Below are positions 10,074-21,523 of a DNA stretch of 64,000 nucleotides, in pieces (the stretch's first letter is position 1; each line of letters opens with the position of its first letter). The notes below the pieces were generated by a model. The model was not told the origin of the DNA and did not search any database. It saw nothing but the letters and a program-made list of their open reading frames with translations. Source of the stretch: Bathynomus jamesi (Eukaryota > Arthropoda > Malacostraca > Isopoda > Cirolanidae); contig JAJOZX010005519.1 of NCBI GenBank assembly GCA_023014485.1, positions 1 to 64,000 on the forward strand, written 5' to 3'. The translations under genes were made by a program, and so were the position numbers.

Positions 10074-11710
10074 TCGGGTGGTCCGAAAAAAATGACGCAT
10101 TTTTTAAAAATTAATATCTCAGTAACCCCTTCCTTATCATGACAATTTTTATATGCAAGATACTTTCAAACTTCTTTTTTTGAATGCAAGAAACGGAATT
10201 CTGATATCTTTTATAGTTTTCTCGCAATTAACAAAAGTAACAACATAGGTCAAAAAAACGAATATCATGAGAAAGGAAAAATTTAATCAGAAATTTAACT
10301 AATTAATTTACAGTAAATGATCGATTGGACCACCACTCTGTTGACACACTAATCTAAGTCTTTTCTTCCACACAAAAATAATACTTCTTACTTCATTAAT
10401 GCCAATTTCTTGCCAAGATTCAAGTATTTTACTTTTTAATTCTGATTCGGTGAATTTTCTCGTCGACCTCGGTAAACCTTCTCTTTTAGTAACTCCCAAA
10501 TTGAGTAGTCCATAGGATTACAATCTGGGCTTTGTGGTGGCCACTCATTTTTCGTTATTAATTTTGGTGTATTGCTAATCAGAAACGACTGTGTGGCGTA
10601 GCTTGTATGCGACGGTGCTCCATCTTGTTGAAATATGAAATCATTTTCTTGATACAGGCGACGACAATCCGGCAACAATTTTGTTCTTAAAAGTTCAATG
10701 TAATTTGCAGAATTCACCTTTGTCTTTTCAGTTTCAATAAAATGAACATCTGTCTTGCCATTCCAAGAGACCCCTGCAGATATCATAACCTTTTTGGAGA
10801 ATCTTGACGTTTCATGATACAATCTGTTTATTGAAATGTCACACTTTTTACCACGCCCGTAGACAACATCATTTTGACGGTTTCGCGGAATTTCTAGAGT
10901 GAAATCTTTTTCATCCGTGAAGACTATCTTTTTAATATCAACGACAGAGAAATTATCAAGTAACTTTCTGCACCTTGTTTTTCTTTTATCCTTAACAGTA
11001 TCACTTTTTCTAGAAGATACTATTCTTTTGAAGGCTTTTAGTTTTTGTGCTTTAATTATTCGGTGTACAGAAGTCTTTCCAATATTCAAATGTTTAGCAA
11101 TTGTTCTTTGTGACAAATGACTTCCTGGTTTATCTTCTTGAGAGCAGATTTTATCGTTGATGTAATCCACATTTTCTGGAACCGAAGCTGTTTTAGGTCT
11201 ACCGCTTCCTGGTTTTCTGGCAGTACTTCCCGATTCGCGATCTTCTTTAAGTCTTTCCACTGCACGCCTTTTCCACTTTTTGCCGGGAAACTCTTGCAAT
11301 AACCTTCCAGTCTTCCATCCTTTTTCACAGTAACAATTTTTAATGAGAATACGATCTTCCTCTGACAACATCATTAAGGGTACTGACGAATTGTTAAAAA
11401 ATAAAAATATCCACAATTTGACTTGTTCATTCCTGTAGAGTTTTGTAATAACTTGCAAAAATATCGCATGATATCGTATAAAAATGATATCGTATAAAAA
11501 ACGGATATTATATTGCGATTTTTGTTTTTTTGACCCATGTTGTTACTTTTGTTAATTGCGAGAAAACTATAAAAGATATCAGAATTCCGTTTCTTGCATT
11601 CAAAAAAAGAAGTTTGAAAGTATCTTGCATATAAAAATTGTCATGATAAGGAAGGGGGTTACTGAGATATTAATTTTTAAAAAATGCGTCATTTTTTTCG
11701 GACCACCCGA
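10074..11710 (-). mobile_element. Mariner-like transposon, DD37D (maT-like), near complete
   Basis: A 1637-bp element with inverted repeats of about 190 bp, starting TCGGGTGGTCCGAAAAAAAT (10074-about 10262 and about 11519-11710). It is flanked by TA at 10072-10073 and 11711-11712. It sits in a (TA)n array. The transposase reads on the minus strand. Confidence 0.92.
10308..11374 (-). pseudogene. Mariner transposase DD37D with one C-terminal frameshift
   Basis: A cut-and-paste transposase. I prefer the start at 11374 (MMLSEEDRILIKNCY), because the open frame upstream (to 11458) has no family resemblance and runs towards the inverted repeat. An N-terminal helix-turn-helix and a GSGRP linker are followed by FTDEKDF (first Asp), FQQDGAPSH (second Asp) and PQSPDCNPMDYSIW (third Asp). 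37 residues separate the second and third Asp, which is the DD37D (maT) spacing. All catalytic residues are intact. The frame shifts near 10475, placing the last 60 or so codons (to 10308) in another frame. A single-base defect is the only visible damage. Confidence 0.88.
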
Positions 11711-12216
11711 ATATATATATATATATATCACAGGGGAATATATATATATATTAGGGTGTGCCAATTACATAGAAGTGAATTTTTAATTTTTTTTTTTTTA
11801 AACGACCAGGGTATATTATTGTTCAATTTAATGTAGAAATGCAACACAAAAAAAATTGAAGGAGCTGCATCAATATTTAGGACTTGCTCAACAGCATTTA
11901 ATGTTACAGTATTTAGCTATGTTTTTAGTAATTTGTCAAGTTCTGCACATTATGTTTCTTGGTAAAGCATTCTTCTTATATAAGTATTTCACATAAGTGG
12001 AGTTATAGAGCTACTGAACAAGTATTAGTCACACATTCTCTACACGTCTGTACAGGTTTAAACGTAAACAAACAAGGAAAGCAGCTATGCACCAGTTGGC
12101 ACACATGACACGTCAGTCGTTGTTCTCAAGCACTGCTGGTGGGTTGTGTTAAACTGTTTTTCTGCTCAGCCACATACAGTAATTGTTCAGTTTTTTGCTT
12201 TTAGTGTCTACCAAGA

Positions 12217-14492
12217 ATGGCAATGAAAACAAGACGCTACAGTGATATTTGGTTAGTTGGTAAATGTGAAGAAAAATTTAGTGCTGCAAAGTTACCATCA
12301 AGGCGTGATGTACTAAAAGTGTTATTTAATTTTCATACTGATAAACAAATGAGTCTGAAGGAAAGTGTTAAGAAAACTGTTCGTTTAATTTTGCCGATTT
12401 GGGAAAGAGCACGTATACCTACAACAACTGAATTACATGTGCGTGAGAAAGTTGTACGTCTTCATAAAGAATGGCAGTCACTCAAAAAAACATAAATAGA
12501 TCAACATCTACTGAAAGCAAGAAACGTGATATTTTTGGCGAGTCACTGGATGATTTATTTGATATTGCACACAAGGATGCCATGAGTTTGATTAAGATTG
12601 AGGAAGATCGCTTATTCTTACAAGGTCAAAGAGAAAAAGGCCGTCGTGGATCAATGATAGGAGTAGACATGAAACTTTCAAAGAAAGAAGCTAGCAGAAT
12701 TGAGCGATCACTAGCATATGAAAGGCAAAAAGAGAAACAGAAATATTTGCAGGAAGCATATACATCATCAGCAGCAACAATTAATGAATCGATAGAATTA
12801 GAATCATCAGGAGAATCATCTGATAAAAGTGATCATGCTGATTTTGATCAAGAGATTGCTCATAAGGCTGTTTTGTCTAGGTGTTCTAACAGAGGTCGTG
12901 TTCAAGTTGTTACGCAAGAAGTTGCTGCAGCACTAGATCGAACAAAAATAAGTAGCAGAAATGCTGTTCACGTTTTCTCAGCAATGGCTTCATCTAATTT
13001 GCTCAGAGCTCCCAGAAGTGAGTTACAGATTAGCTACAGAACAATTCATCGAGCCAGAAACAAACATCGTGAATCTCTAGCAGCAGAAATTCGAGCATCT
13101 TTTGATCCAAAAGTACCCCTTACTCTCCACTGGGATGGAAAAATTATGGATGATTATACTGGAGCTGTTCAGAAGACTGTAGAGCGTTTACCAATTTTAG
13201 TGTCTGGTAAAGATATTACAAAATTACTTGCTGTTCCAAAGTTCAATACTGGGAATGCTTCTGGTATTGCTGATGCTTGTCTGACAGAAATAAGAAAATG
13301 GGGACTAGAAAATAGAATAGTTGCATTGTGTTTTGACACTGCACCAACTAATACTGGATTGAAAGGTGGGGTTTGCCTTAAAATTGAAACAGAATTAGAG
13401 AAAAGATCTGCTGAGTCTTGCATGCCGCCATCACATATTTGAAATTATGTTAGAGAAAGTATTTTCTCTGCATGATGCTGGTAGGTCACCTAATATTGAA
13501 GTTTTTTCTCATTTCCGTGAATCTTGGCCTCATATTGATAAAACGCAGTATAAAACTCTACTTAATATAAATACTGGTAACATGGTAGAAGAAGAAAGGA
13601 GAAAAGGTCTAATTGCATTTGCTCTTCAGCAGTTGCAGTCAAAACAGCTTCGGGAGACTATCAAGAGCTCCTAGAACTCTCCATTATATTCCTTGGAGGT
13701 ACTCCCTCCCAAGGCATCACTTTTCGTAAACCTGGAGCAGTACACCGAGCTCGATGGATGGCACGAGCAAGTTATGCCATAAAAATGTGCCTTTTCCAAG
13801 AACAATATTCTGTTCAGCACCATCAAACTGCAATTAGGGGATCCCGCCTCTCCTATGTCAGAATGTTAGCAGATCACTTGTTACGAGTGTCACTGTTCGT
13901 CACAACTGTGTACATTAAATATTGGTTTACATGTACGTCATCTTGTGATGCTCAAAGAAACGATCTCATGCTTCTAAAAACACTTGAAGACTACGCTGAC
14001 AAAGAAGTTTCAACTGTTGCTTTGACTGCATTCTCACGACATTTGTGGTATTTATCTGAGATATCAGTAGGTCTAAGTTTTTTTGACAATAAAGTATCCC
14101 ATGAAGAGAAGAGAAACATGATTTATAACATGAGAGTGCAACAAGGTTCCGAAGAGCCTCCAAAGAGGATTCCCCCTATAAAAAAAATTTCTTCATGTTC
14201 ATTGGCTGACTTTGTGAGAAAATCAACTAAAAACTTCTTTAGTATTTTGGGAATTGATGAAACCTTTCTCCGTAAAGACCCCGCAGACTGGTCCAGTGAT
14301 ACAACCTACAATGAAGCTCAAGCAATTGTGTCATCTCTTAGAGTAACAAATGATTTGGCAGAACGAGGAGTTGCTCTCATGCAATCCTTCAATGAAAGCC
14401 TTACTCGTGACGAGGAACAGAAACAGTTCCTTCTTCAAGTGGTTGAGTATCATCGAAAGAAGTTTGATGAGGCTGTCAAAAATGTTGATTAA
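12217..14492 (+). pseudogene. Large transposase with D...C(2)H...E motifs (element 1), three single-base frameshifts
   Basis: Read as 12217-12495, 12471-13442, 13447-13674 and 13680-14492, giving about 740 residues with no internal stop apart from the shifts. The shifts lie at an A7 run near 12487, near 13425, and at a GGG run near 13652. Order: N-terminal region (KLPSRRDVLKVLFNF, LHKEWQSLKK), charged middle, LHWDGK (about 13130), LCFDTAPTNTG (13325-13357, candidate catalytic Asp), CRHHIFEIML (from 13433, a C(2)H motif), RWMARASYAIKMCLF, and VTNDLAERGV (Glu at 14361). The same blocks recur in the transposase at 21524-24371. C(2)H motifs occur in RNase-H-fold transposases of the hAT, P and Kolobok type. 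I do not recognise the superfamily. It could be intact if the shifts are sequencing errors. Confidence 0.75.
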
Positions 14493-15136
14493 AGCTAAGT
14501 GTTAATGTTATTGAAAGTAAATGTTTGTTAATTAAAGGTAAATAAAATTAAAGGTAAATTTTTATGTAATTGAAAGTAAATGTTTATGTTAACTAAAGGT
14601 AAATTTTTATGTTAATTGAAAGTAAATGTTTATGTTAATTAAAGGTAAATAAAATTAAAGGTAAATTTTTTATGTAATTGAAAGTAAATGTTTATGTTAA
14701 TTGAAGGTAAATTTTTATGTTAATTGAAAGTAAATGTTTATGTTAATTGAAAGTAAATGTTTATGTTAATTGAAAGTAAATGTTTATGTTAATTAAAGGT
14801 AAATAAAATTAAAGGTAAATTTTTATGTAATTGAAAGTAAATGTTTATGTTAATTGAAAGTAAATGTTTAGTAATTGAAAGTAAATGTTTATGTAATTGA
14901 AAGTAAATGTTTATGTTAATTAAAGGTAAATTTTTATGTTAATTGAAAGTAAATGTTTATGTTAATTAAAGGTAAATTTTTATGTTAATTGAAAGTAAAT
15001 GTTTATGTTAATTAAAGGTAAATAAAATTAAAGGTAAACTTTTATGTAATTGAAAGTAAATGTTTATGTTAATTAAAGGTAAATTTTTATGTTAATTGGA
15101 AGTAAATGTTTATGTTAATTAAAGGTAAATATATTT
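14490..15136. repeat. Tandem repeat of GTAAATGTTTATGTTAATT(A/G)AAG units
   Basis: About 650 bp of imperfect repeats alternating AATTGAAAGTAAATGTTTATGTT and AATTAAAGGTAAATTTTTATGTT. It starts at the transposase stop codon and ends about 140 bp before the right terminus of the element. It is part of the element's 3' non-coding region. Confidence 0.9.
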
Positions 15137-15278
15137 AAAGTTCAACATCTTTGAGCAAGTCCTAAATACTGTTCAATTTTGATAAGATTTTGTACATTAT
15201 GTTTTTTGCACTGAATACAAAAAAATTACATCCTGGTCGTTACAAAATTTTGAAGTTGCAATTTTAGGCACACCCTAA

Positions 15279-15345
15279 TATATATATACAGTATATATAT
15301 CACAGGGGAATATATACATATATTATATATATATATATCACAGGG

Positions 15346-15396
<51 letters not shown>

Positions 15397-15432
15397 ACAC
15401 GGGGGAATATATATATATATACACACGGGAAA
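15279..15432. repeat. (TA)n array interrupted by CACAGGGGAA
   Basis: Continuation of the array seen at 9939-10073 and 11711-11750. The last interruption is CACACACGGGGGAA. Confidence 0.8.
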
Positions 15433-16026
15433 GGTGCGATACAAATAAGTGTTCAGTAACGCGATACTTTATCATAGACTCAGTCAGTGATCTTTCCCCT
15501 CCCCATCCCCCAATTCCACTCCCAGAGTCGCGGTATTCAGTGCTTTCATAATACTGTATGTTGTTTCATAATATAATGTTGTGTTATAATGTTTCAGACC
15601 AACAAAGACCCTAGGATCCACTCATGGCTGGTCTACCTAACTGTGGTTGTAGTTGTGTATTGTGCATGTCTTCCGTGGTGGCGGAGGGGACCTATAATTT
15701 TACGTCGGTTCCGAACCACAAAAACCTTAATTTGACTACCTTAAACTATACCCAATCTATCAACATATCATCAGCGTCTAATCGATTTTTAAAAATGTTT
15801 ATAGATGTGCTACTAATTATTTCTCCCGGCAACTATTCCAGCTAATTTACTATTTTATGCGTAGAAAAGTTTTTGGCAACTGCTGTCTCGAACCTTCTAC
15901 TTGTCAACTTACACCCGTTATTTCTAGTCCTATTATATTGTGATATTTCACGTGAAATGAATGAATGATGCAAACTCGCAAGGAAAAAGAAAAATTCCAA
16001 GGCCTTTCGTGTATTCAGAAGTACAC

Positions 16027-16073
<47 letters not shown>

Positions 16074-16233
16074 ATTTATATATATATATATATATAATCA
16101 TATCGCATCGCGATACATATATTTTTCATATATCTAGTATCGTAACGAGATGCATTTTTGCCAATGTATCGATTATTGTATCGCGTTACTTTTTTGGGCC
16201 CCGGTATACCACTATATATATATATATATATAT
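15433..16233. other. Gene-free stretch with (TA)n blocks
   Basis: Contains GCGATAC-type words at both ends (about 15438-15465 and, in inverted form, 16110-16195: TATCGCGTTAC), so it may be an eroded element. (TA)n blocks lie at about 16030-16095 and 16213-16232. A 73-codon open frame at 15624-15845 has no recognisable features. Confidence 0.5.
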
Positions 16234-16512
16234 GAATGAACTCAGAATGGTCCCCTGAGTTTTTTTATGATACCACAGACCGTGCATGGAACAAGGAGCT
16301 CTTCTGGGATAATTAAATCCACTATAGTCCGAATAAGTAATGGTAAATGACAAATACCAGAGTTTTACTTTTTCATGATGTTAGCCCGACGTGGGCAACG
16401 GGTCACTCGCAAATAGGTCCCATAAATATAGCTTCCCTCACCAGCTATCTGCAAAGCAGACAGGATCCAGCTTTGGGACATGGATTTAGGGTTTAAAGCA
16501 GCCTAGCCCTGC
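16234..16512 (+). repeat. About 280-bp repeat, copy 1
   Basis: Starts GAATGAACTCAGAATGGTCC and ends CTAGCCCTGCTACATTTAG. It is repeated directly at 16684-16972 and inverted at 16980-17242. A 30-bp piece of the start recurs at about 38314. No coding capacity was recognised. Confidence 0.85.
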
Positions 16513-16683
16513 TACATTTAGAACCTCAATAAAAGCAAAAGACTCACTGCCTTCATGTCAGATTGAATACATCAAAGAAAAAGGGGTAACTATTATATTT
16601 TTAGCCAAAAACCAAAACTTAAACCTCAACTGGCAGAATTGAGCGTCCACTTTTCAAGGCACATAACATTCCGTTTCAAGATG

Positions 16684-16972
16684 GGAATGAACTCAGAATG
16701 GTCCCCTGAGGTTTTTTATGATACACACAGACCGTGCATGGAACAAGGATCTCTTCTGGGATAATTAAATCCACTATAGTCCGAATAAGTAATGGTAAAT
16801 GACAAATACCATAGTTTTTCTTTTTCATGATGTTAGCCCGACGTGGGCAACGGGTCACTCGCAAAGAGGTCCCATAAATATAGCTTCCCTCACCAGCTAT
16901 CTGCAAAGCAGACAGGATCCAGCTTTGGGACATGGATCTAGGGTTTAAAGCAGCCTAGCCCTGCTACATTTT
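16684..16972 (+). repeat. About 280-bp repeat, copy 2
   Basis: Direct copy of 16234-16512 with few changes, separated from it by a unique 170-bp segment (AACCTCAATAAAAGCAAAAG...). Confidence 0.85.
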
Positions 16973-16979
16973 GCTTATA

Positions 16980-17242
16980 TTGAGGTTCTAAATGTAGCAG
17001 GGCTAGGCTGCTTTAAACCCTAGATCCATGTCCCAAAGCTGGATCCTGTCTGCTTTGCAGATAGCTGGTGAGGGAAGCTATATTTATGGGACCTCTTTGC
17101 GAGTGACCCGTTGCCCACGTCGGACTAACATCATGAAAAAGTAAAACTATGGTATTTGTCATTTACCATTACTTATTCGGACTATAGTGGATTTAATTAT
17201 CCCAGAAGAGCTCCTTGTTCCATGCACAGTCTGTGTGTATCA
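16980..17242 (-). repeat. About 280-bp repeat, copy 3 (inverted)
   Basis: Reverse complement of copies 1 and 2, starting within 10 bp of the end of copy 2 and so forming a hairpin-like structure. It ends in a short (TA)n. Its junction sequence TTGAGGTTCTAAATG matches the segment that follows copy 1. Confidence 0.85.
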
Positions 17243-17269
17243 TATATATATAAGTACTATAGCTTTTTT

Positions 17270-19115
17270 CCTGCTGATAAAGCCTCTCTGGCTTTTTTTT
17301 TTTCTAATTTTACTTTGAACGATTCAATCACTCCATCATCTGATTTAACTCTGACTCATCCTATGCCCCTTCCTATAATCTCTCTGCAAAGTCCAACAAG
17401 AACTTTCATTGGACACAAACAGGGCGTACGGACTGGTCAGCATTTCTATGTTTTGAAGGAGTGTGCCTCCGAGCTTGCGCCTTTGCTTGCTCGCCTGTTT
17501 CCCTTTTGCCTAAAAACCAAACTTTTCTTTCATCTCGGAAGCTCGCATTGGTTCAGCCCATCCCAAGATGGACGGTTTTAATCCTAATTATCGTCCTATT
17601 GCTCTGACCCCTACTATCTCTAAAGTCTTCGAAATTTTCCTCAACTCTTATATCCTCAGCATCTTGAATCAGTCTTCTTTCTGAGCGCCAGTATAGTTTT
17701 TCGCCCATGCAAGATCCACTGGTGATATCCTTTCTTATTCACTAATTTCTGGTCATGCTCTCTGAGAGATTTTGGGGAATTCTACGTTGTGACCCTTGAT
17801 ATTTCGAAAGCATTTGATAGTTTTCAGTTTTTTCCTTCGTTCTCGTTCATTTTCAGTTTTATTGCTGGTCGATCCATTTGCGTAATTGTTGATGGTTCGA
17901 CCTCTCCCTCCTTCCTTATCAACACCGGTGTTCCTCAGGGTTCTGTCCTGCCTCCTACCATCTTCCTTCTTTTTATCGGCGATCTTTTCTTCAACAATTA
18001 CCGTAACCGAAGTCACTCGTAGGCTGATGACTTTATTCTGCACTCGTCTACCTCCTTTAAATCCTCTCCATCTTTTGCTCGGTCTGAGTCTCATCTCGAC
18101 TACTCCCCTAAATACGGACCTAGATAGGATTTTCCAGTGGGGTAGACGTAATTTTGTGGTTTAACGCCTCTAAAACCCGATTTGTGCCTATTTCTCTTTC
18201 TAAAACTCCTCATGACTTTCCCAATCTCTCTTGTTTTGACGGCTCTATAGTTCCACCACTGAACACTGTAAATATACTTGGCATCATCAATGTAGTCTCT
18301 AATATCTTGAAAACCCCCACATAACTGAGCTAAGTCTGCCTCCAAAAAATTTGGGAGTCTTTTTCAGATGCCGGAAACTCTCCTTCTAAGCACTTACTCG
18401 AACTATACAAAGTATAAAATCCTGCTCTCTCATCGGGGGAGGCTCTAATCCACGTACCTACTAGACAAAGTTGAGTCAAAAGCAATTCGTCTAGTCCAGT
18501 GGTGCGCAAACTTTTTTGATGTGAGGGCCAAGCGAAGAAAATAACTAAATGTATTAGCCTACTTACTTTCCATCTAAGTCATAAATTGGGTTACTTTTAT
18601 ATTCTAACTTTTTCATTGAATTGAAAAGACCCGTGGGGGACACATTTGGCCCGCGGGCCAGGGTTTGTGCATCCCTGGTCTAGTCAATACTTCTGGTCCT
18701 TACTTCAAAGCTTTACCCACTTTCCCTACGCCGCAATATTGTTTCCCTTTCTTCTATAGATATTACTTCGGTTTCTGCTCCCGAGAGCTAGCTGCTTGCG
18801 TGCTTCCGCCATTACCTCGGCCACGTGATACTCGTCAAGCCACTGTATCGCACAATTACTGGGTGGTCATTGGCAATTCGAGAGTGGGTCGTTGTGTTTG
18901 TTTCTTTCCCTCTACCGCTAAGTTCTGTTACTCCTTAACCTTCACACGTCTTCCTTACTAACTACGACGTGTCCCTTTATGAAAAACAAAATTTTCACCA
19001 CCTTAGAAACCGTGATTGTTTTTTTATTTTTTATCTTTTTTTTCTTTAATTCTTTAATTCTTTAATTCCCGACCTTGATTAGGACATATGTCCGTGGCTA
19101 AAGCCTCTGCCATTA
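17270..19115 (+). pseudogene. LINE reverse transcriptase fragment (Jockey/I-like), heavily frameshifted
   Basis: A non-LTR retrotransposon remnant. In successive frames one sees the pre-RT linker (KASLAFFFSNFTL, ASELAPLLARLF), the NYRPIALTPTISKVFE box near 17580, TLDISKAFD near 17800, [10 protein letters not shown] near 17930, and the catalytic box ADDF near 18022, where the preceding Tyr codon has become TAG. The C-terminal region (YRYYFGFCSRELAACVLPP, about 18765-18840) is typical of arthropod elements of this type. The tail ends in a run of A at about 19110. A hAT element interrupts it at 18497-18677. A related C-terminal piece lies at 42600-43060 on the other strand. Confidence 0.8.
18497..18677. 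mobile_element. Short hAT element (181 bp) in the LINE
   Basis: Ends CAGTGGTGCGCAAACTTTTT and GGTTTGTGCATCCCTG. It is flanked by a perfect 8-bp duplication GTCTAGTC (18489-18496 and 18678-18685). The interior includes the palindromic GGCCCGCGGGCC. No coding sequence. Confidence 0.95.
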
Positions 19116-19415
19116 AAAAAAAATATGTGCGCGCGCGCGCAAATTCCTCCTATATTTTTGTCGGTGATCGTTGAAGTTGCATTAACGCCTATATGTCACA
19201 TCTTTTGTTTATTCGAACTTTTAGTCACTTGCGCTTGCATTAAGGTAGATAGGGGTCCCATTAAAAAGTCTAAAGCATGCGCTCTTTTATCATATACAAC
19301 AATTACTTTTTTGGAATTTAATTCGTGTTAGAATTTTATTTAAAGAACTCGATCAAATTACTACTACTGCATACTACCTAAGGATTTTACACACCCAGTA
19401 GTTGTTTGCTTTATT

Positions 19416-19444
19416 TTAGGTTAGGTTAACCTAACCTAACCTAA
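19416..19444. repeat. Head-to-head TTAGG-type repeat
   Basis: TTAGGTTAGG runs into CCTAACCTAACCTAA around a central TTAA. TTAGG is the usual arthropod telomere unit. The array is very short and interstitial. Confidence 0.8.
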
Positions 19445-19540
19445 AAAAAACAAAAAATCATCTACAACAAAATGGTACCTATTTTGCGTGTAGGAAGAAA
19501 GTGATACAAAATAGTGCACCAAATAGGAGCGAACGTAACT

Positions 19541-19541
19541 C

Positions 19542-19612
<71 letters not shown>

Positions 19613-19758
19613 GAAGTCTAGGCTAGTCTAAGCTAAGTCTTGCTACGGTAGGCTGTAGGTATGTATATATATATATATATACATTATTACTACTGGGGAG
19701 AGACTTTTCGATCACCCTGTGTGTGTATATATATATATATATATATAGTAGCAGTAGT

Positions 19759-19832
<74 letters not shown>

Positions 19833-19880
19833 ACAGCCTACCATAGCAAGACTTAGCTTAGACTAGCCTAGACTTCGCCA
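19541..19880. repeat. Inverted repeat (hairpin) embedded in (TA)n
   Basis: Arms of about 52 bp (19609-19660, TGGCGAAGTCTAGGCTAGTC..., and its near-perfect reverse complement 19829-19880) enclose (TA)n blocks. They also enclose an inner inverted pair around ATTATTACTACTG (19684) and CAGTAGTAATAAT (19751). GTGTGTGTGTATATA precedes the left arm. Possibly a foldback element. Confidence 0.85.
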
Positions 19881-20305
19881 ATATTTTGTTAAAGATTTCA
19901 CGATATCGTACAATTTTCATTAAAATATCTAACTTCTTGTATGATTGCATTTTTGTCTTATAGAGTCATAGTTGCGGAGTGACTTTTCGATCACCCTATA
20001 TATATATATATAGCTACGAGTTTGTTTATGCCTTCAAAAAATGTAGTTTATCATGTTTTCAGAATATGGCGAAGTGTAAAAAAATAAATAATTTTGTTTC
20101 GCAGCTGGAAAATAAACAAAGTGCGAAAATAGCCTTCCTCGCAAGAAGCGTTAACATTCTTCCTAACCTTAATTCAACCTTTCCGCTTGTATGTGTAAGC
20201 ACCATAAAATTAGTATTTTCATATAGATGACTTAATCGCTAAAATAATATAAAGTATTTCTTCGCTTTGCAAGTCGTGTCTTTGTCCATATGCATTTTGC
20301 TTATA

Positions 20306-20953
20306 CAGGGTGTCTCAAAAGTCACTATCTATTTCGGTGAAATTAATGTTTTTTTAAAAAATGCTATGCTGGCATAAAGATATGTACTTCTGGTGCAAAT
20401 TTGTGTATTTAAAAAAAGTTAATTGGTTTATTATCTTGAAATGCTTGAACAATTCCTCGAACCTCAACTTCTTACAGATGGCATTCTTGACACAGTAGTT
20501 TTTCAGCAGGATGGAGCACCGTGCCATTATGCAATAATTGTACGTGATTATCTTGACAGACGCTTACCCGGTCGCTGGATTGGTCGTGGAGGAACACAAC
20601 CATGGGCAGCACGTTCACCCGATTTAACACCATTAGATTTTTTCGCCTGGGGTTTCATTAAGTCTAAGGTGTACACTGGTAGAAGAATTAGTGATGTAGC
20701 CGAACTTCGAAATCGTATTACCGATGCAGTTCAGAAAATAACACCTCAAATGCTGGAAAGTGTGTTCCGGGAAACAACTTATCGCTTTGAGCTCTGTAGA
20801 GACACTGATGGTCGCCATGTGGAGACAGATAAATAAATAGCACTAATTCTTTGTGGCACTTACTTTGAAATAAATATATTTTTCATGTCTTAAACCAGTT
20901 TTTCGTAATTCCCATTATTTTTCAAAATATATAGTGACTTTTGAGACACCCTG
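20306..20953 (+). mobile_element. Internally deleted DD41D mariner, copy 1
   Basis: 648 bp with ends CAGGGTGTCTCAAAAGTCACT and AGTGACTTTTGAGACACCCTG, flanked by TA (20304-20305 and 20954-20955). It carries only the C-terminal half of a mariner transposase. A second copy with the same deletion lies inverted at 33102-33746, so this deleted form moved or was copied after it arose. Confidence 0.93.
20423..20836 (+). pseudogene. C-terminal half of mariner transposase (DD41D), copy 1
   Basis: 137 codons, open from an ATG (MVYYLEMLEQF) to the natural stop at the right inverted repeat. It has the second and third catalytic Asp (FQQDGAPCH and RSPDLTPLDFF, 41 residues between). The DNA-binding domain and first catalytic Asp are missing, so it cannot be an active transposase. 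It differs from the copy at 33215-33628 at only a few residues. Confidence 0.88.
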
Positions 20954-21043
20954 TATAATTCTTCTACAGGTAGTTCGAAGGAACGTAGTATCGTCGCCAA
21001 CTTACAGGCGGAAGTTGCATTGCAATTGCACATTCATGCACAG

Positions 21044-21415
21044 TAGGGTGGCCCACTTTTCAATTTTTTTTTTAAAGTATAGGTTATCGTAGTTTTTCCC
21101 ATTATTTGGCACTATACTAGCACATTGATACCATTTTTACAAAAATTGATCAATATCTAGGGGTCTCGCATCGACCTTGAAATTACGAGTTGTTTTTTTT
21201 AAATGTGTACTTTTTAACTTTTTACTGAATCAAGATAGATCATTAAGTAGGGATGTTTTCTGAGTCCTCTTGATGAGAGAAGTCGTTTGGTGTGCCTTCC
21301 AATGTCATACGGCTAACGGTTTAAAAGTTGTGCCTGTATACAGGTAATACCAATGTGCTAGTATAGTGCCAAATAATGGGAAAAACCACGCTCACCTATA
21401 CTTTTCAAAAAAATC
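21044..21415 (+). repeat. Left long terminal inverted repeat of element 2
   Basis: Matches the reverse complement of 24475-24857 at roughly 90% by eye. Inside it, the block GGCACTATACTAGCACATTG near 21108 returns inverted near 21352, so each arm can fold on itself. Confidence 0.88.
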
Positions 21416-21523
21416 AGCAAATAGCAGACAAATACGGAAGAAAGAAACAATAACTTAAACAATCACTTTTGCATTGTATTGACCACTATCACACGTCACT
21501 GGCTGCAACGTTGTCCCTCTGTG

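Larger units (their letters stand above)
11751..15278 (+). mobile_element. TIR transposon of an unassigned D...C(2)H...E group, element 1
   Basis: About 3.5 kb. The ends are TTAGGGTGTGCC (11751) and GGCACACCCTAA (15278), with subterminal inverted blocks: AACGACCAGG near each end and ATTTAGGACTTGCTCAA at about 11874 and, reversed, about 15153. The flanks are (TA)n, so the target duplication cannot be read. It encodes one large transposase, followed by a tandem-repeat array. It is related in protein and terminal sequence to the element at 21044-24857. Confidence 0.8.

Noticed and set aside
9864..10142. Isoleucine/tyrosine-rich frames (also at 15226, 15965, 19623 and 38038)
   Set aside because: Products of (TA)n. 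No codon or domain signal.
14490..15136. CRISPR array
   Set aside because: Units adjoin without unique spacers, and the context is a eukaryotic transposon.
15624..15845. Small Cys-rich secreted-like peptide (MAGLPNCGCSCVLC...)
   Set aside because: No signal peptide, no homology, and no splice context. It lies between AT arrays in probable element debris.
20423..20836. Domesticated single-domain transposase gene
   Set aside because: It lies within intact mariner termini and has a twin at 33215-33628, so it is part of a deleted transposon.
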